Positions 31,867 through 43,014 of a DNA stretch of 64,000 bases are shown here, in pieces. The notes below the pieces were generated by a model that was not told the DNA's origin, made no database searches, and was given only the letters and a program-made list of their open reading frames with translations. Position numbers and translations under genes: made by a program. How positions within the stretch are numbered: position 1 is the first letter of the stretch; each line of letters opens with the position of its first letter. This stretch comes from Gnetum montanum (lineage: Eukaryota; Streptophyta; Gnetopsida; Gnetales; Gnetaceae), in contig MNCI01005012.1 of assembly GCA_015680685.1 (NCBI GenBank), positions 62,111-126,110 of the forward strand, in the 5' to 3' direction.

Positions 31867-33480
31867 GAAATCGACTTTGAAGGATTTTGATAGTAAGAAA
31901 TTTTCTATCAAAGTAGCCACCCCCTAAATTGTCATGGCACATCTATAGAATTTCTTGTTGTTCATTCTTAACCACACATCCCCTTGCTATGTTATTTTTA
32001 CATATTCGATAGAGATGTAGACTACTCCAAATGTACGAAGATATGGTTTGTAAGAAAGACTTCTTTTCTTCCTTAGTCCAATTAGTAGGGGTTTTCATAG
32101 TGGCTAGATAGTTGGCTATATCATCAAACCAAGGATCCTTTGTTGTATAAAAAGTTGTTCATTAGGAAATTCATCATGAAAGACTCCATGTGTTCAATTC
32201 TCATCAATAGTTTCTAAACTTGAAAGATTATCTACTACTACATTTTTCCTACATCTTTTATCTAAAATATAAAGGTCAAATTCTTGGAGTAATAAGCACC
32301 ATCTCCTTATCCTTGCATTTTATATTTTCTTCGTAGCTAAGAATTTAATGGCTAAATGATTAGTATATACTCTAGTTTTATATCCTATTAAATAATGTCT
32401 AAATTTTTCTGGAGTATATACAATAGCTAATAATTCTTTTGTTTTTTTCTTGTAGTTGTATAATTTACTTAGGCTTGGTCTAGACTTTTGGACACATAAT
32501 AAATCACTTGTACTTTATTATCAATATATTGTTCTAAAACTACCCCTACTAATATATCACCAGTGTCACACATCAAATCAAATGAGAAATCCCAATTAGG
32601 TGCATTTAATATAAGGGCGGGGGTTGCTCATTTTTTCAATTCTAAGAATTCTCCTTGACAATTATTAGTCCAAAAAAATGAAACACCTTTTTCTAAGAGC
32701 ATGTATAATGTTTTAGAAATTTTTAAAAGGTCTTTGATAAACCTCCTCTAATACCTAGCATGTCCTAGAAAAGATCAAAGAGTCTTTAAATTAGTTGGAG
32801 TTGGAAGTGTAGATATGACTCTTACTTTCTCATCATCCATCCTTATCCCATCTTTAGAAATAACATGTTCTAATACTGTCACTCTTAACCATCAAGTGAC
32901 TCTTTTTTCCAACTTAATTTTAAATTTTTATCAATACATCAATCTAAGACATGTTCAAGATGTTGTAAGGTTTCATCATAAGTATTCCCATAGACTAAAA
33001 ATTCATCCATAAAATCTTTAACATTATCTTCTAGCATATCAGAAAATACAGAGATCATGGCTCTTTGGAAAGTAGTTGTTTCATTGCAAACACCAAAAGG
33101 CATTCATCTGTAAGTAAAAGTTCCATAAGAACATGTAAAGGTTATTTTATGCTAGTCTTTAGGGGTAATGGTTACTTGATTGTAACTACTAAATCCATCC
33201 AAAAACAATAATATTCATGTCCTTCTAATTTTTTTTAGAATTTAATCTATATAAGATAATGGAAAATGGTCTTTCTTTGTATTTTTGTTCAAACCTTCTA
33301 TGATCTACACAGACTCTCCATTTTCCACCCTTTTTTGAAACTATAGTAATAGGGCTTATCCATTCACTATTAGATATTGGATAAATAATCCCTTCTTTTC
33401 AAATTTTAAAATTTCATCCTTAGGAATTTGATTTAAAGTTATGTTAATTCATCTTGGGGGAATTATTACTAGTTTTACAT
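31867..33480 (-). pseudogene. Reverse transcriptase and RNase H of LTR-E (broken)
   Basis: Read from 33480 downward: KKGGKWRVCVDHRRLN (near 33330-33285), FLDGFSSYNQVTITPKD (near 33215-33165), TFTCSYGTFTYR, MPFGVCNETTTFQRAM and FMDEF (near 33015-33000), where the catalytic pair DD reads DE. RNase H follows with KELLAIVYTPEKFRHYLIGY and NHLAIKFLATKK (near 32440-32330), then RRWCLLLQEFDLYILD. Stops and frameshifts are frequent. Close to 31867 the text reaches the start of the integrase zinc region (LQS.F), cut by LTR-F. Confidence 0.92.
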
Positions 33481-34008
33481 TGTCCTCTAGATAGATATGA
33501 TGTTGGATGACATTCCTTGACGAAGGTCCTCATAACTCCATGCACATGCCTTAGAATTTCTATGCAAGACATGTACTAATTTTCTTTCTTTCTGATTAGT
33601 AAGTTGAAAAATTATTATTAATAGTTTATTATGATCTAGGAACCATACTTAAAGTATACTAGGCAGCTCTCTACGATTCAAGGAATCTTTATTTGAAGAT
33701 TGAATTATCTCTCCAATATTCCCTGAGCCCAAATTCAAAATCTAGTCAAGGAGATCTTGTTGTTCCTTAGTTGAGGGATCTAAAGTTCCTTCCTCAAAAT
33801 TATTCAACACTAAGGTTTCCCTATCTTGTGCCATTGTTGAAGTGGGTAGAGTGTAAAGCATTCTAGCTTCCTATATGTCTACATTTAAATGATCTTCTTT
33901 TACCTTATCATATATATTTAGTGTAAAAGTAAGATTAGCAAAGAGGAGTTGAAGTTGTCTTGATCTACAACTAATTACCACATCAGCTATAGCTAACCGA
34001 GATCTACC

Positions 34009-34260
34009 TTATATAATAGTAAAACAATCATGATCTTTTACTTCCAAAACAACAACGTTAATTAGGTATTTTCCTTTTTCTACCTCAATGATCAAGTCCT
34101 CTACTATGCCTATTGATTTAACATTCAATCCATCAATCAATGATATTGTCATGTTTACTCCCTTTATATCCTCTATATCAAGTGACCTAGCCATTTCAAG
34201 AGGCATAATATTAATACTAGCTCCTAAACCCAATAGGGAATTTTTAATTTCTTATCCATT
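34009..34260 (-). pseudogene. Aspartic protease of LTR-E
   Basis: Reads LGASINIMPLEMARSLDI, then SLIDGLNVKSIGIVEDLIIE and VVVLEV. The Athila family has DLGASINxMP; here the catalytic Asp before LGAS reads Gly, so this copy would be inactive. It lies between gag and RT as expected. Confidence 0.85.
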
Positions 34261-34299
34261 TATTTTAATTGAAATGGTAGAAACTCTAGGATTTTGGTA

Positions 34300-36070
34300 T
34301 TTATGAATTTCATGATGGACTTTGGATAAGTTGAGAAAGATTTTTCCTTTCTTCTCCTAGTGCATAATTCCCTTAAGTATTTAGCATAAAAAGATGTGTC
34401 TTTTACTACTTTTTCCAAAGGAATATGCAAATACAATTCACTAAAAAAATTTTCAAGATGGGCTTTAGTTGTGAAATCGTCTTGTAAACATTTAGGAAAA
34501 GGAGGTAAAACTAATTGTCTAGAGAATAGTGGTTGTTCTCTTTCCCTAGTTGGTTGATCTTCCTCATTTAATACCTGTGGCTAAAATTCTTCTTGTGTCC
34601 CTATCTTTTGAAATCTCACCTTCTTTTGGGGTTTAAGTTCAACTATTTTTCCACTCCTTGTAGTGATGGAATGTGATTATTCCTTTTCCTTTTTTTGAGA
34701 TGTAGGATTAGGTTTAGGTTGGGATGGTAATTCATTTTTATTTAAGTAATGAAATCTTCTCCTTGTCTCAATCATGAGCTGTCTACTTTCTTCTATGAAG
34801 GAAGTAAGAGTTTGAAAGAGTTTATCCAAGTGTTCATTAGTTGGATTCTTAAATGGCCTAAAATTATTTTGAGGATATTATTGTGAGTAAAAGGGTCATT
34901 GAGGAAAGGTCATTGTTGGTTGTCTCTTATATTTTTGAAAAGCCTTTACTAATTCTTGCATTTCCTCTTGATAATATAATAAGGCTGGGCATGTTGTATG
35001 GCCATGTTGGGGACTACCACAAATGCTGCATGTTTTGCTTTTAATTCCATGAACTTGTTTCTTAATCAATCGTGTCAACTCATCCACTTTTTTATTTAAC
35101 TATTTTGTTTGTTGGATCATGCCTTGCATAATGTTGGGTTTTGGCCAACATTTACTTTGATCTATTAATGAATCTATAATCCTCCAATCATCTTCTGATG
35201 TCACATTCAAAATATTTCCTCCACATGCAAAGTCAACATTTTGCCTACAATAACGTAACAAGCCTTCTACAGAGATTTGAATTAATTGATGGGCTAGAAA
35301 TCCATGGTTTGGATTATTTAAACATAGTTATTTAAATCTATCAAAGGTACTCTCATAGTTTTCATCCTCATGTTGCATAAAACTCATTAATTGCTTCCTC
35401 GATGAATACAACCTATCATTAAAGAGAAATCTTTGTAGAAAAGCATACTTAAATTCATCCCATGAACTAATTTGTATTTCAAGTGTTTGTAGCCAAAAAT
35501 CAACTTTTTCCTTTAAGGTTTATTTGAAAGTAATCATTTTAGTTCTATCCCCACTCTAAGGTGCTAGCATGGCTAATGTGGTTTCAAATTATCTTATGTA
35601 AGTAACTAGATCTTGATCATTTTTTCCTTTAAAGATAGGTCATAAGTGAATTTTTTTAACATTTACATCCCTTCCTTATGGAAAAACCAATGGGCCTTGA
35701 GGTATAATGGATGTTCTTTGATGTAATAACTCTCTAATGGTTTGTATTGGGTAGGGCTAGCTAATTGGAACATTGGAACTCAAATTACCAAACAAAAGAG
35801 GAATTGAACCTAAGGTAAATGGGTGAGATGTATGATGTGAAGATGATCCCATCATATAAGTAGAGGTTACTATTGGGGTTACTATAGGACTTGCTATAGA
35901 AACAAAGGTTAGTGGTGTAAATGGAGTTTGCAAATTTAAAGTATTTATTGGTTATGTAGCTCCTCCAATTGTGGTTACATGAGTTGATATGGGGGTGGTA
36001 TTTTGAAACCTTGCTCTTGTAGTTGAACTCATGGTTGATATTGTAGTAGTTGAAATATCCAATAGAGGAT
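34300..36070 (-). pseudogene. Gag of LTR-E with CCHC zinc knuckle
   Basis: From about 36060 downward: a Thr/Pro-rich start, the retrotransposon-gag core (FWLQTLEIQISSWDEFKYAF near 35510-35440, NDRLYSSRKQLMSFMQHEDE, FDRFK), then GNILNVTSEDDWRIIDSL near 35215-35160. A complete zinc knuckle CSICGSPQHGHTTC (C-x2-C-x4-H-x4-C) lies near 35028-34987, in the frame open from 35087 to 34896, followed by a KxxKRQ basic stretch. It would package element RNA. Stops and some frame changes are present. Confidence 0.88.
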
Positions 36071-36597
36071 TAACAAATATGGAAAAATTATATTGTATTC
36101 TTTCTTTTCCTACTCTATAATTTTCTTTGTCAAAGAAGAAGAATAAGTAGAACTTAATTGTATTGATTCCTCTTGGTTTTTTTTCTTTTATTGACTTGTG
36201 TATGCTTGTAAAGAATAATTGTGATCCTAGAGGATTGAATTCTAGTTGGTTTTCTTGGTTGCTTTGTTGATTTCATTTAACAAACACACCCTTCTTTGGC
36301 ACGTTCATGGGCTACCATTCTTAAGATTCTACAAACTAGTTTGGTGACTCCTATTATTGCTACTTTAATTGCAACTTTCTTAATAGTCTTTGCTAGTTGG
36401 AAAATAAGAGGCGTTGATTCCTAGGATTTCTCCTTATTTTTAGATTTCTTTATGCAAGAAAAATAAGTAAAAGAAATCATTTCTCAGATTTCTCAAATAA
36501 AAGAAACAAAAAAAATCAAAATGTATATAAAGGATATGAAATTATAGAATAAAATTAAAATATACAAAATCCTTGATGATGATTAACTCTACTAGCC
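36071..36597 (-). other. LTR-E leader between PBS and gag, no gene
   Basis: Untranslated leader inferred from its position between the PBS and the gag start. Confidence 0.5.
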
Positions 36598-36615
36598 TCC
36601 CCAACAATGGTGCCA
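36598..36615 (-). promoter_or_regulatory. Primer-binding site for tRNA-Asp (LTR-E)
   Basis: On the minus strand TGGCACCATTGTTGGGGA, against the tRNA-Asp-predicted TGGCGCCGTTGCCGGGGA: four differences, all G to A or C to T. It fixes the element's orientation and the LTR boundary at about 36617. Confidence 0.8.
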
Positions 36616-36616
36616 A

Positions 36617-37250
36617 ATTAACAAGCTATCCAAAGTTTAGTGCTAAGTTACCTTAGTAGTTATCTTTGTTGCAACAATTTTCACCTTGTCTATGACTAAC
36701 CTGTGAGTTGTATCCATGGAGAAATAGTTCAAATTCAAAAGGATCATTAATACAAATAATTATTAGATTTGAATTCAATAAAAATGATCACACTTATGCC
36801 TATCACTCATAAGTAAAATCAACAATACTTCACCTTAACTTCTAATATTAAGTTCAAAGATGAAATTGGCTAATTAAACAAAATTAAAATTAAATAAATT
36901 TATCATTAATACAGAAGATTACAAAGGATATGTCATCTAATTCATGACCCTACTCTACTACCTCCATAGTGCAACAACTTCCCAACCCTTGTACATCAAT
37001 GACTGTTGATTGTTAGAAAGTAGCAACACTCTTCCTAAATAATTTAAATGCAAACAATCATAAAATTTGGTGTGTGTTTTCTCTTGGAGTTCTCCTCCCT
37101 CTCTCATACTTCAATTCCATTATTTATACTAAATGAATTTCCAAAAATATTTAAAAATAATCATTTTAATAATAGATTGGTATTGAAGAATCCAATACCA
37201 ATCCATTTGAATTGGTGCAGACTACCAAGTCTAGCAACATTGATATCTTG
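36617..37250 (-). mobile_element. Probable 5' LTR remnant of LTR-E
   Basis: Sequence directly upstream (minus sense) of the PBS. The inner end is near 36617; the outer end cannot be placed and no matching 3' LTR was found below 25441. No ORF of interest. Confidence 0.4.
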
Positions 37251-37694
37251 AATTAGCATGGAATCTAATGAATCCCACATCTTTGTTGTGCATGATTCTT
37301 CACATGTTTAACATTGCCATTGTCCCCACCACTTTCAAGTATGTCAAGCTACATGTGCTTCTTTTTTGAATGCCCATATCATCTTCCTTCCCCTAAATGA
37401 CACTTTTGCTAGTAAAGGCAAAACTCACCTTAGAGCTTTGGACTCAAAGACAACTAGCAATCTATTCCTAGTGGCAATAACAACAATGGCCTATGAACAT
37501 AATGATAATGTAGCCATTGTCTACCTTCCCACTCACCCTTGTTTGGGTTCCTGCTTAGACTCAATCACTTGCACTATCTTTTGCTCCTCTATCATTGCAT
37601 CGCCAACCATGGTGTCAAGCTTTGCATGTAGCCATGCTTGCACATTGTCATGCATGGCCATCTATGCGAACATTCACTCCAGCAGGATCTATGA
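37251..37694 (+). other. No recognisable gene upstream of the PPR fragment
   Basis: An open frame at 37366-37722 has no family resemblance I can name. It may be flanking DNA that came with the PPR fragment. Confidence 0.4.
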
Positions 37695-37995
37695 TTTATG
37701 CCTAATCATGTTGTGCTTTTGAGCATTCTAGTGTCCTATGCCATGCTTAGTGATTTGAATGTCAATTCCAAGATGAATTTCCTCATAATGTATGTGAAAT
37801 TGCATTGTCAAAGTGATGCAAGAAAGATTTTCAATGAAATGAAGAATCATGATCTCATTTCATGGAATTCCATGATTGCTACACATGCGAAGAATGAGAA
37901 GAGTGAAGAAGCCCTTGAGCTTTTTGATCAAACGTAGATGGAAGTTGTGAAGCCTAACAATATCACTTTTGTAGGAGTTCTTGCTACTTGCTATC
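37695..37995 (+). pseudogene. Pentatricopeptide repeat (PPR) gene fragment
   Basis: One frame reads MPNHVVLLSILVSYAMLSDL, then NFLIMYVKLHCQSDARKIFN, EMKNHDLISWNSMIATHAKN, EKSEEALELFDQT, a TAG stop (37935), then KPNNITFVGVLATC. This is the PLS-type land-plant PPR pattern (DMYxKxGxxxDARxxFxxM, DxxSWNxMIxxxAxN, EALxLFxxM, KPxxxTFxxVLxAC). PPR proteins bind organelle RNA. Only about three motifs remain, with an apparent internal deletion after SDLNV, and the reading dissolves after HLGL. It lies between LTR-E and LTR-G and is probably a remnant of a host gene or retrocopy. Confidence 0.85.
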
Positions 37996-38499
37996 ATTTG
38001 GGTCTCAAAGCCAAAGGTGACATTATTGAGGATGTCCTTGGCGATGTCGGGGTGGTTGTTAATAATAGCCATTGAAATACACACGTGTGCCAACATAAAA
38101 TGGCCACAATAAATAAAACATGCAACTGCTACCCTAATACAATATATATAATGTTTATATAGTTTGCATATGATTCCCAATTGGAACCACTTACTAATTT
38201 AATATGTTTCATAACCATACTAAACCTACTTATGAAATAAATGAGGAACATACTAGCCAATGTAAAAACTCAAAAGACTAATTCTCACATACAACTATAA
38301 TTAACACCAATAAGCCTGATCAAACTAACCAATATAAAAACTACCCATAATCATATTATAATTATATAAACTATAACCTACAATACAATAAACTAAAATA
38401 GACATTAATTAAACACCAACCAAACAATCAACAATATGAGATACAAAATGAAATCAATTTAAATACAAAAATTTTATAAGGATGATTATTTAAAAACTA
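37996..38499. other. No recognisable gene; AT-rich
   Basis: Only low-complexity AT-rich sequence after the PPR frame decays. Confidence 0.5.
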
Positions 38500-41230
38500 A
38501 ACCATTTTAGGGTTTAACATGGATCATTTAGCTTGTTTCATTATTGCAAGGAAATTCTTTTTCTTGATGTGTGATTTTTCAACCTCTGTAGTCTAAATTT
38601 CCTCCATTTTTACTAGAAATTTTGGCTAATTTCTTGGTATATGTTGCTTAGCCCCCTTGCTCATACCTAGTTTGTGACTCTCTCTTGGTTGACTAGTTGA
38701 TGTAGTTTGGGTAATAGACTTCACAAGTAGAGCTAGTTTTGGTGTAGGCCTCTATGGATCAACTCTTTTCCAAGCCTTTCGTTGTTGGCTACCTTCAAGG
38801 GGCTTTAGTTGTTGGTTTGGCGATAGGTTATTTTTGTTACATTTACATTAATGATTTCTTGTTGCTTGATGATGACATTATTTAGGTATTGGATATGATA
38901 TGTAAGCATTGGTCATAGGTTGTTGCAAGTTTGCTTATTGATAGTAGTGGCACCCTAACAACAAAAGGTTCCATAGTATTAGTGGGAATGATGATGCCTT
39001 ATTTAGGTCATGATGTTGATGACACTGAAGGTGGAACATGTATGATAAAAGCTTCTTTTGGGGTTGGAGGTGGTGATACCCATATAAAAAAGGGTGATCT
39101 AGGCTTTAGGTTCTAGGGCCAAGTACTAGCTAGTGATACTTTAATGAAAAAGAGTTTCCTAGGAGGATTAGATCATTTGGTTGCTACAAGGCTATATTAT
39201 AAGAGTTATTGTTGGCATTTTGGAAGTTAGCCTCATTCAACACTATCATTGATCATATTTTGAAATTTTTTTTCAATACTAGACAAAAATCAATATCATG
39301 ACCAATTAGCTGATGATAATGGAAAAACCTATCAAGCCTAAAGTACTTTGGAAGTTCTGAATCATCTTTGGTTGCTATCATTGGATCTCTAGCTATCTTA
39401 TAAAGACGATCATGCCTCTTACAAGCTTCCTTGTATAATTGCTTATGTTGAATATGATTTTCTTTAAGCAACTATTTTAGGACCTCAAAGGGCTTCATAG
39501 ACTACTTGTCATACCTAGTGTTAGCCTTGCACTCAAAATTTGGTCTTTTATATTTGGAGGCTTATAAAGTACATGGTTGAGAGGTGTCAAAAGTTGTGTT
39601 TCATGGCAGAAATTTTTTCCTTTCTACTTGTTTCATCTCTTTTGTTACTATGGCCATAGTTTCTTGTGCTTGTTTGATCTTATCCTTATCCCTTCTAGTG
39701 GACTAGTCTTTATAGTCTATATAGCCTAGATCATTTCTAGTCTCAATAGCCTCCTTAATGTTTTTAATTTGTGAAAAGGATTGGCTCATTGATCAAGGTT
39801 CTAAGTAGTAGAGATTTAACTTGATGAAGTCATTGACTATTTCCTTGAAGATGAGCTAGAGGTGGATCTCAAAGATGAACTCTATAATTTTGTTGAGTGT
39901 TGAATTCCATCTCTAAATAAACCTTTGTACCAATTCAAGTGGCTCCTACCTCACTTTTATGAGTTGGTTCAATGTTGTATCTAGCTTCAAGTTGTATTAT
40001 AAGTAGTTGACATAAAAGACTATCAAGTCATCTAGGGAGGAGATAGAACCTTTGGATAAGATTTAGTACCAGTCTAAAGCATTTTCTTTTAGGGATATAG
40101 GGAAAATCCATAGTATTGTGTGAGGCCATGCTTGCAATGGAAGGCACTTAGAATATAAGGTAAGAATATGCATGTTGGAATTTCCATCATCATTATATTT
40201 GGTGAAGTTTGGAATAGGCATGTATGCAGGTAATGTGATTTGAGGGATAGTAAGACTAATTGAATCACCTTGGTAGAAGCCCATAACCTTTACTATTTTA
40301 GTTGTATTAGCTTCAAGTTTTTGCAACTTCTTAGGAAGGTCTTGGATCAATTTAAAGGCTTGATTTAGGCCTTGTGGATCTCTTGAGGGTTGTACTTGTC
40401 ATTATTGAATGGCAAGTGGTTGTAAAACAAGTAGTTGTATAGAGTAGAGGGGTTGTGTAACTACCATTGTGGGAGGATTAAACATGGAAAATGAGGTTTG
40501 CACTAGGACATGAGGAACAAAGGAGGTATTGGAAACAAATGGATTGCATGAAACATGTGGAATTTGTATTATAGAAGAAGGATCATCCAAGACTATAGAA
40601 CATGAAGGCATGGATGGAATTACTAGTGAAGCTTGAGGTATTGTAAAGAAAGATGTTGAGGTGAATAGCGAAGTGAATAAAGAAGTAGGTTGAAAACTTG
40701 GATTTGTAGAGGTCATAGGGGAGGTTTGGTTCACTACCAAAGTAGGAGGCATAGATTTGAACATGATCACCTCTAGAACATATCATTGCAAAAGGTTCCC
40801 TAAGAATATATTTGGTTCGTAATCATCTCTGCACTCATCCTAATCCTCTAGGTAAGATCCTAAACTAGCTTTTTCACTTACATTGCCATCATCATCTACA
40901 CTTTACAACTATGCCAACAAGTGTATGTAAAATATGGATAATTCAATATAGTTGTATAGTGAAGGATTGTATTCCTTCCCATCCTTATGGATTAACTCAT
41001 ATTGATGTTTAAAGTTAAAATTCTTGCATGGGATGCACAAAACGACTTGGATTTTTGTGCATATGAAGTTTTAGTATTGTTGGTCAATATTTACATGAAC
41101 TGGGCTAAGTTCTAACTACATAAGATACTACCTATGCTCCACCATAGTTGGGTTCTTAGGATCATATATGTGAGTGGATTCCTAGTTCATGGCCATGTAA
41201 ACAATGTTGTATAGTAGAATAGTTTAAAAA
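38500..41230 (-). pseudogene. LTR-G gag remnant (relative of LTR-K)
   Basis: Read downward from 41230 it follows the LTR-K gag. Near 41090 NFICTKIQ matches NFIYAKI; near 41015 ELIHKDGKEY matches ELIHRDGKEY. A Pro/Ser/Thr-rich stretch (40770-40402) is followed by LPKKLQKLEANTTKIVKVMG, then HTILWIFPISLKENALDWY (40063 on), the retrotransposon-gag core. YKIARDPMIATKDDSELPKY and HYHQLIGHDIDFC lie near 39400-39270. The last piece is a Cys/His motif reduced by loss of its first Cys (Arg-Phe in place of Cys-Phe in LTR-K). The tail to 38500 is Pro/Ser/Lys-rich. Protease and pol are missing. Many stops. Confidence 0.82.
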
Positions 41231-43014
41231 AAGGCATAAAATATAGGAGACCAATTAATTGGTCAAGTGTGATAAAGGCTTTAAATATTTTTAGCATTTT
41301 AAACATGCTATAAGCTTGCAACATATAAGGCTCATAGCATATGAAGATACATTGTGTAAAGCTTATAGCGTGTGAATGCTACAACATGTAAAACTTTACA
41401 ATGTGTGGTACTGTAGCATGTAAGGCTACAATGTGTAACACTTCATAGAATGTGAGGCTCTAGCATGTAAGGATCATAAAATGTGAGACTATAGTATGTG
41501 AAGGCTATAGCATGTGAGGCTGCAATGTGTAAGGCTCATAGCATGTGAGACTTTGCAACATGTAAATCTCATGGCAAGTGAAACTGCAATAGAGGAAAAA
41601 CAAAATAAACTACAATTATGACTAAACCAATAATTTTTTCTAGTGTATAGAGTTGATAAAAATTAGAGCAGGCTTCAACATATGTAAGAAAAAACTTGGT
41701 AAAAATAAAATGTAGATGTAGAAAACTTGGAAAAACTATGATTGTAGAGAATAGAGAAAGCACTATAAACTACAATTGTAAAAATAATGGCTTTGGTTGT
41801 AAAATTCCAAGTGCAAAAAATAGGGGTAGTGCCGTGCATTGCAACTTAAAAAATTAATCTTTTCTAGGTATATGGGTAAAATTATCTATGATGTAAAACA
41901 CGGTTGAAAAAACCAAAAATAATTTTTAGTTTGGCAAATACACTACATAGCATGGCAAAATAGGTATAGAAGTATTTTGCAGATGGATTTTCAAAAAAGA
42001 AGTTAGGCAAAGGTCCTCTTTCTAACATCAAAAACTATAACGAATGAAAAATTCAATGCTAGAAAACCAAAAATCTTAGCATAGAATAGTTTTAATTCCA
42101 AGATCCATGGGCCTCAAAAGTATTTGGAGCATCTTAAACTTGTCTTGTCAAACACTTAGGAACTTAAATAATTTATTACTAAATATGATGGAAGTAGACA
42201 AGTAAAAACGTATGAAGTAATAATTCTATGCTAATCCCAAAAATAGATTCAAATAAATACAAAATATATATGGCAAAATAAAAATTGCAAACTTTATATT
42301 TAATACTACAAGAAAGAAAATTATTTGAAATAAAAGTTTAGATGGTATAGATTGTTGGCATTTAAAAGTCTATGAATACTAAGAATATCTTGTAATAACC
42401 AGTGTAGGATGTTGGGTGTGTTCTACACTTGTATTTCACTCAATCTACATTGTAATCAATGCTACCATAGGGTCTACTACCTTAGTGATCTACACTGAAC
42501 AAGACAATGAAAAGGCTATGAAAATCTACTATGATGCTCTATTTTTTCTTGTCAAAGTGTGATCTACCAAGAGATCCTAAAAGTGGCATTAAATCTAATT
42601 TAAATTGACTTGGAATTTATAGTTTCATACACTTATTAGAATATTACATAATGTTTTGGGCCAAAAGTACAACATTCAGGTCAAGAACCCAAGTACCACA
42701 CATTGCCCCACATGTTGCCATAGTATTTGGGACTAGAATTTACAATGTGTGAAGCAAAAGGTTAGTTTTGGAAGTGTATTTGGTACTTTGGATTTCACAT
42801 GCTAGCATAAAATAAATTCACAGTGTGTGGGTTGCAAATTTCATTGTTACAAATTAAAAGTGATCCAAAACTTTTCCAAAACAAGGACATAGAATAGGAT
42901 TTTTGATGGGAAAATAAGACAATTATTTCTACCTTTAGATTTCCACCAAAATTATAATTAAAATCATGGCTACCAAGATTTTGTTTGCAACATGAGTTTT
43001 CCTTGAGATGTTTC
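41231..43014 (-). other. Probable LTR-G leader or LTR, with short repeats; no gene
   Basis: 41320-41590 is an array of imperfect short units (see separate entry). The rest is AT-rich, without coding sequence. By comparison with LTR-K, the leader and 5' LTR of LTR-G should lie here, but I cannot place ends or a PBS. The boundary with LTR-H is near 43014. Confidence 0.4.
41320..41590 (-). repeat. Degenerate short tandem array (about 20-bp units)
   Basis: Plus-strand units such as AGGCTCATAGCATGTGAGAC and AAGGCTACAATGTGTAACAC recur 12 or more times with variable spacing; the core is (G/A)CATGTGAGGCT or CAATGTGTAAGGCT. Confidence 0.8.

Larger units (their letters stand above)
25441..37250 (-). 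mobile_element. LTR-E: Athila-like Ty3/gypsy element, interrupted by LTR-F
   Basis: On the minus strand, from high to low coordinates: possible 5' LTR remnant (36617-37250), tRNA-Asp-type PBS (36598-36615), leader, gag with a CCHC knuckle, protease, RT, RNase H (to 31867), then after LTR-F the integrase (26446-25441). This is the only near-complete pol in the window. DLGASIN-type protease and RT/RNase H sequence places it with Athila-like elements. All parts carry stops and altered catalytic residues. Confidence 0.9.

Noticed and set aside
37860-38180. Minus-strand frame of 106 codons overlapping the PPR fragment
   Set aside because: The plus strand carries the clear PPR pattern; the antisense frame matches nothing.
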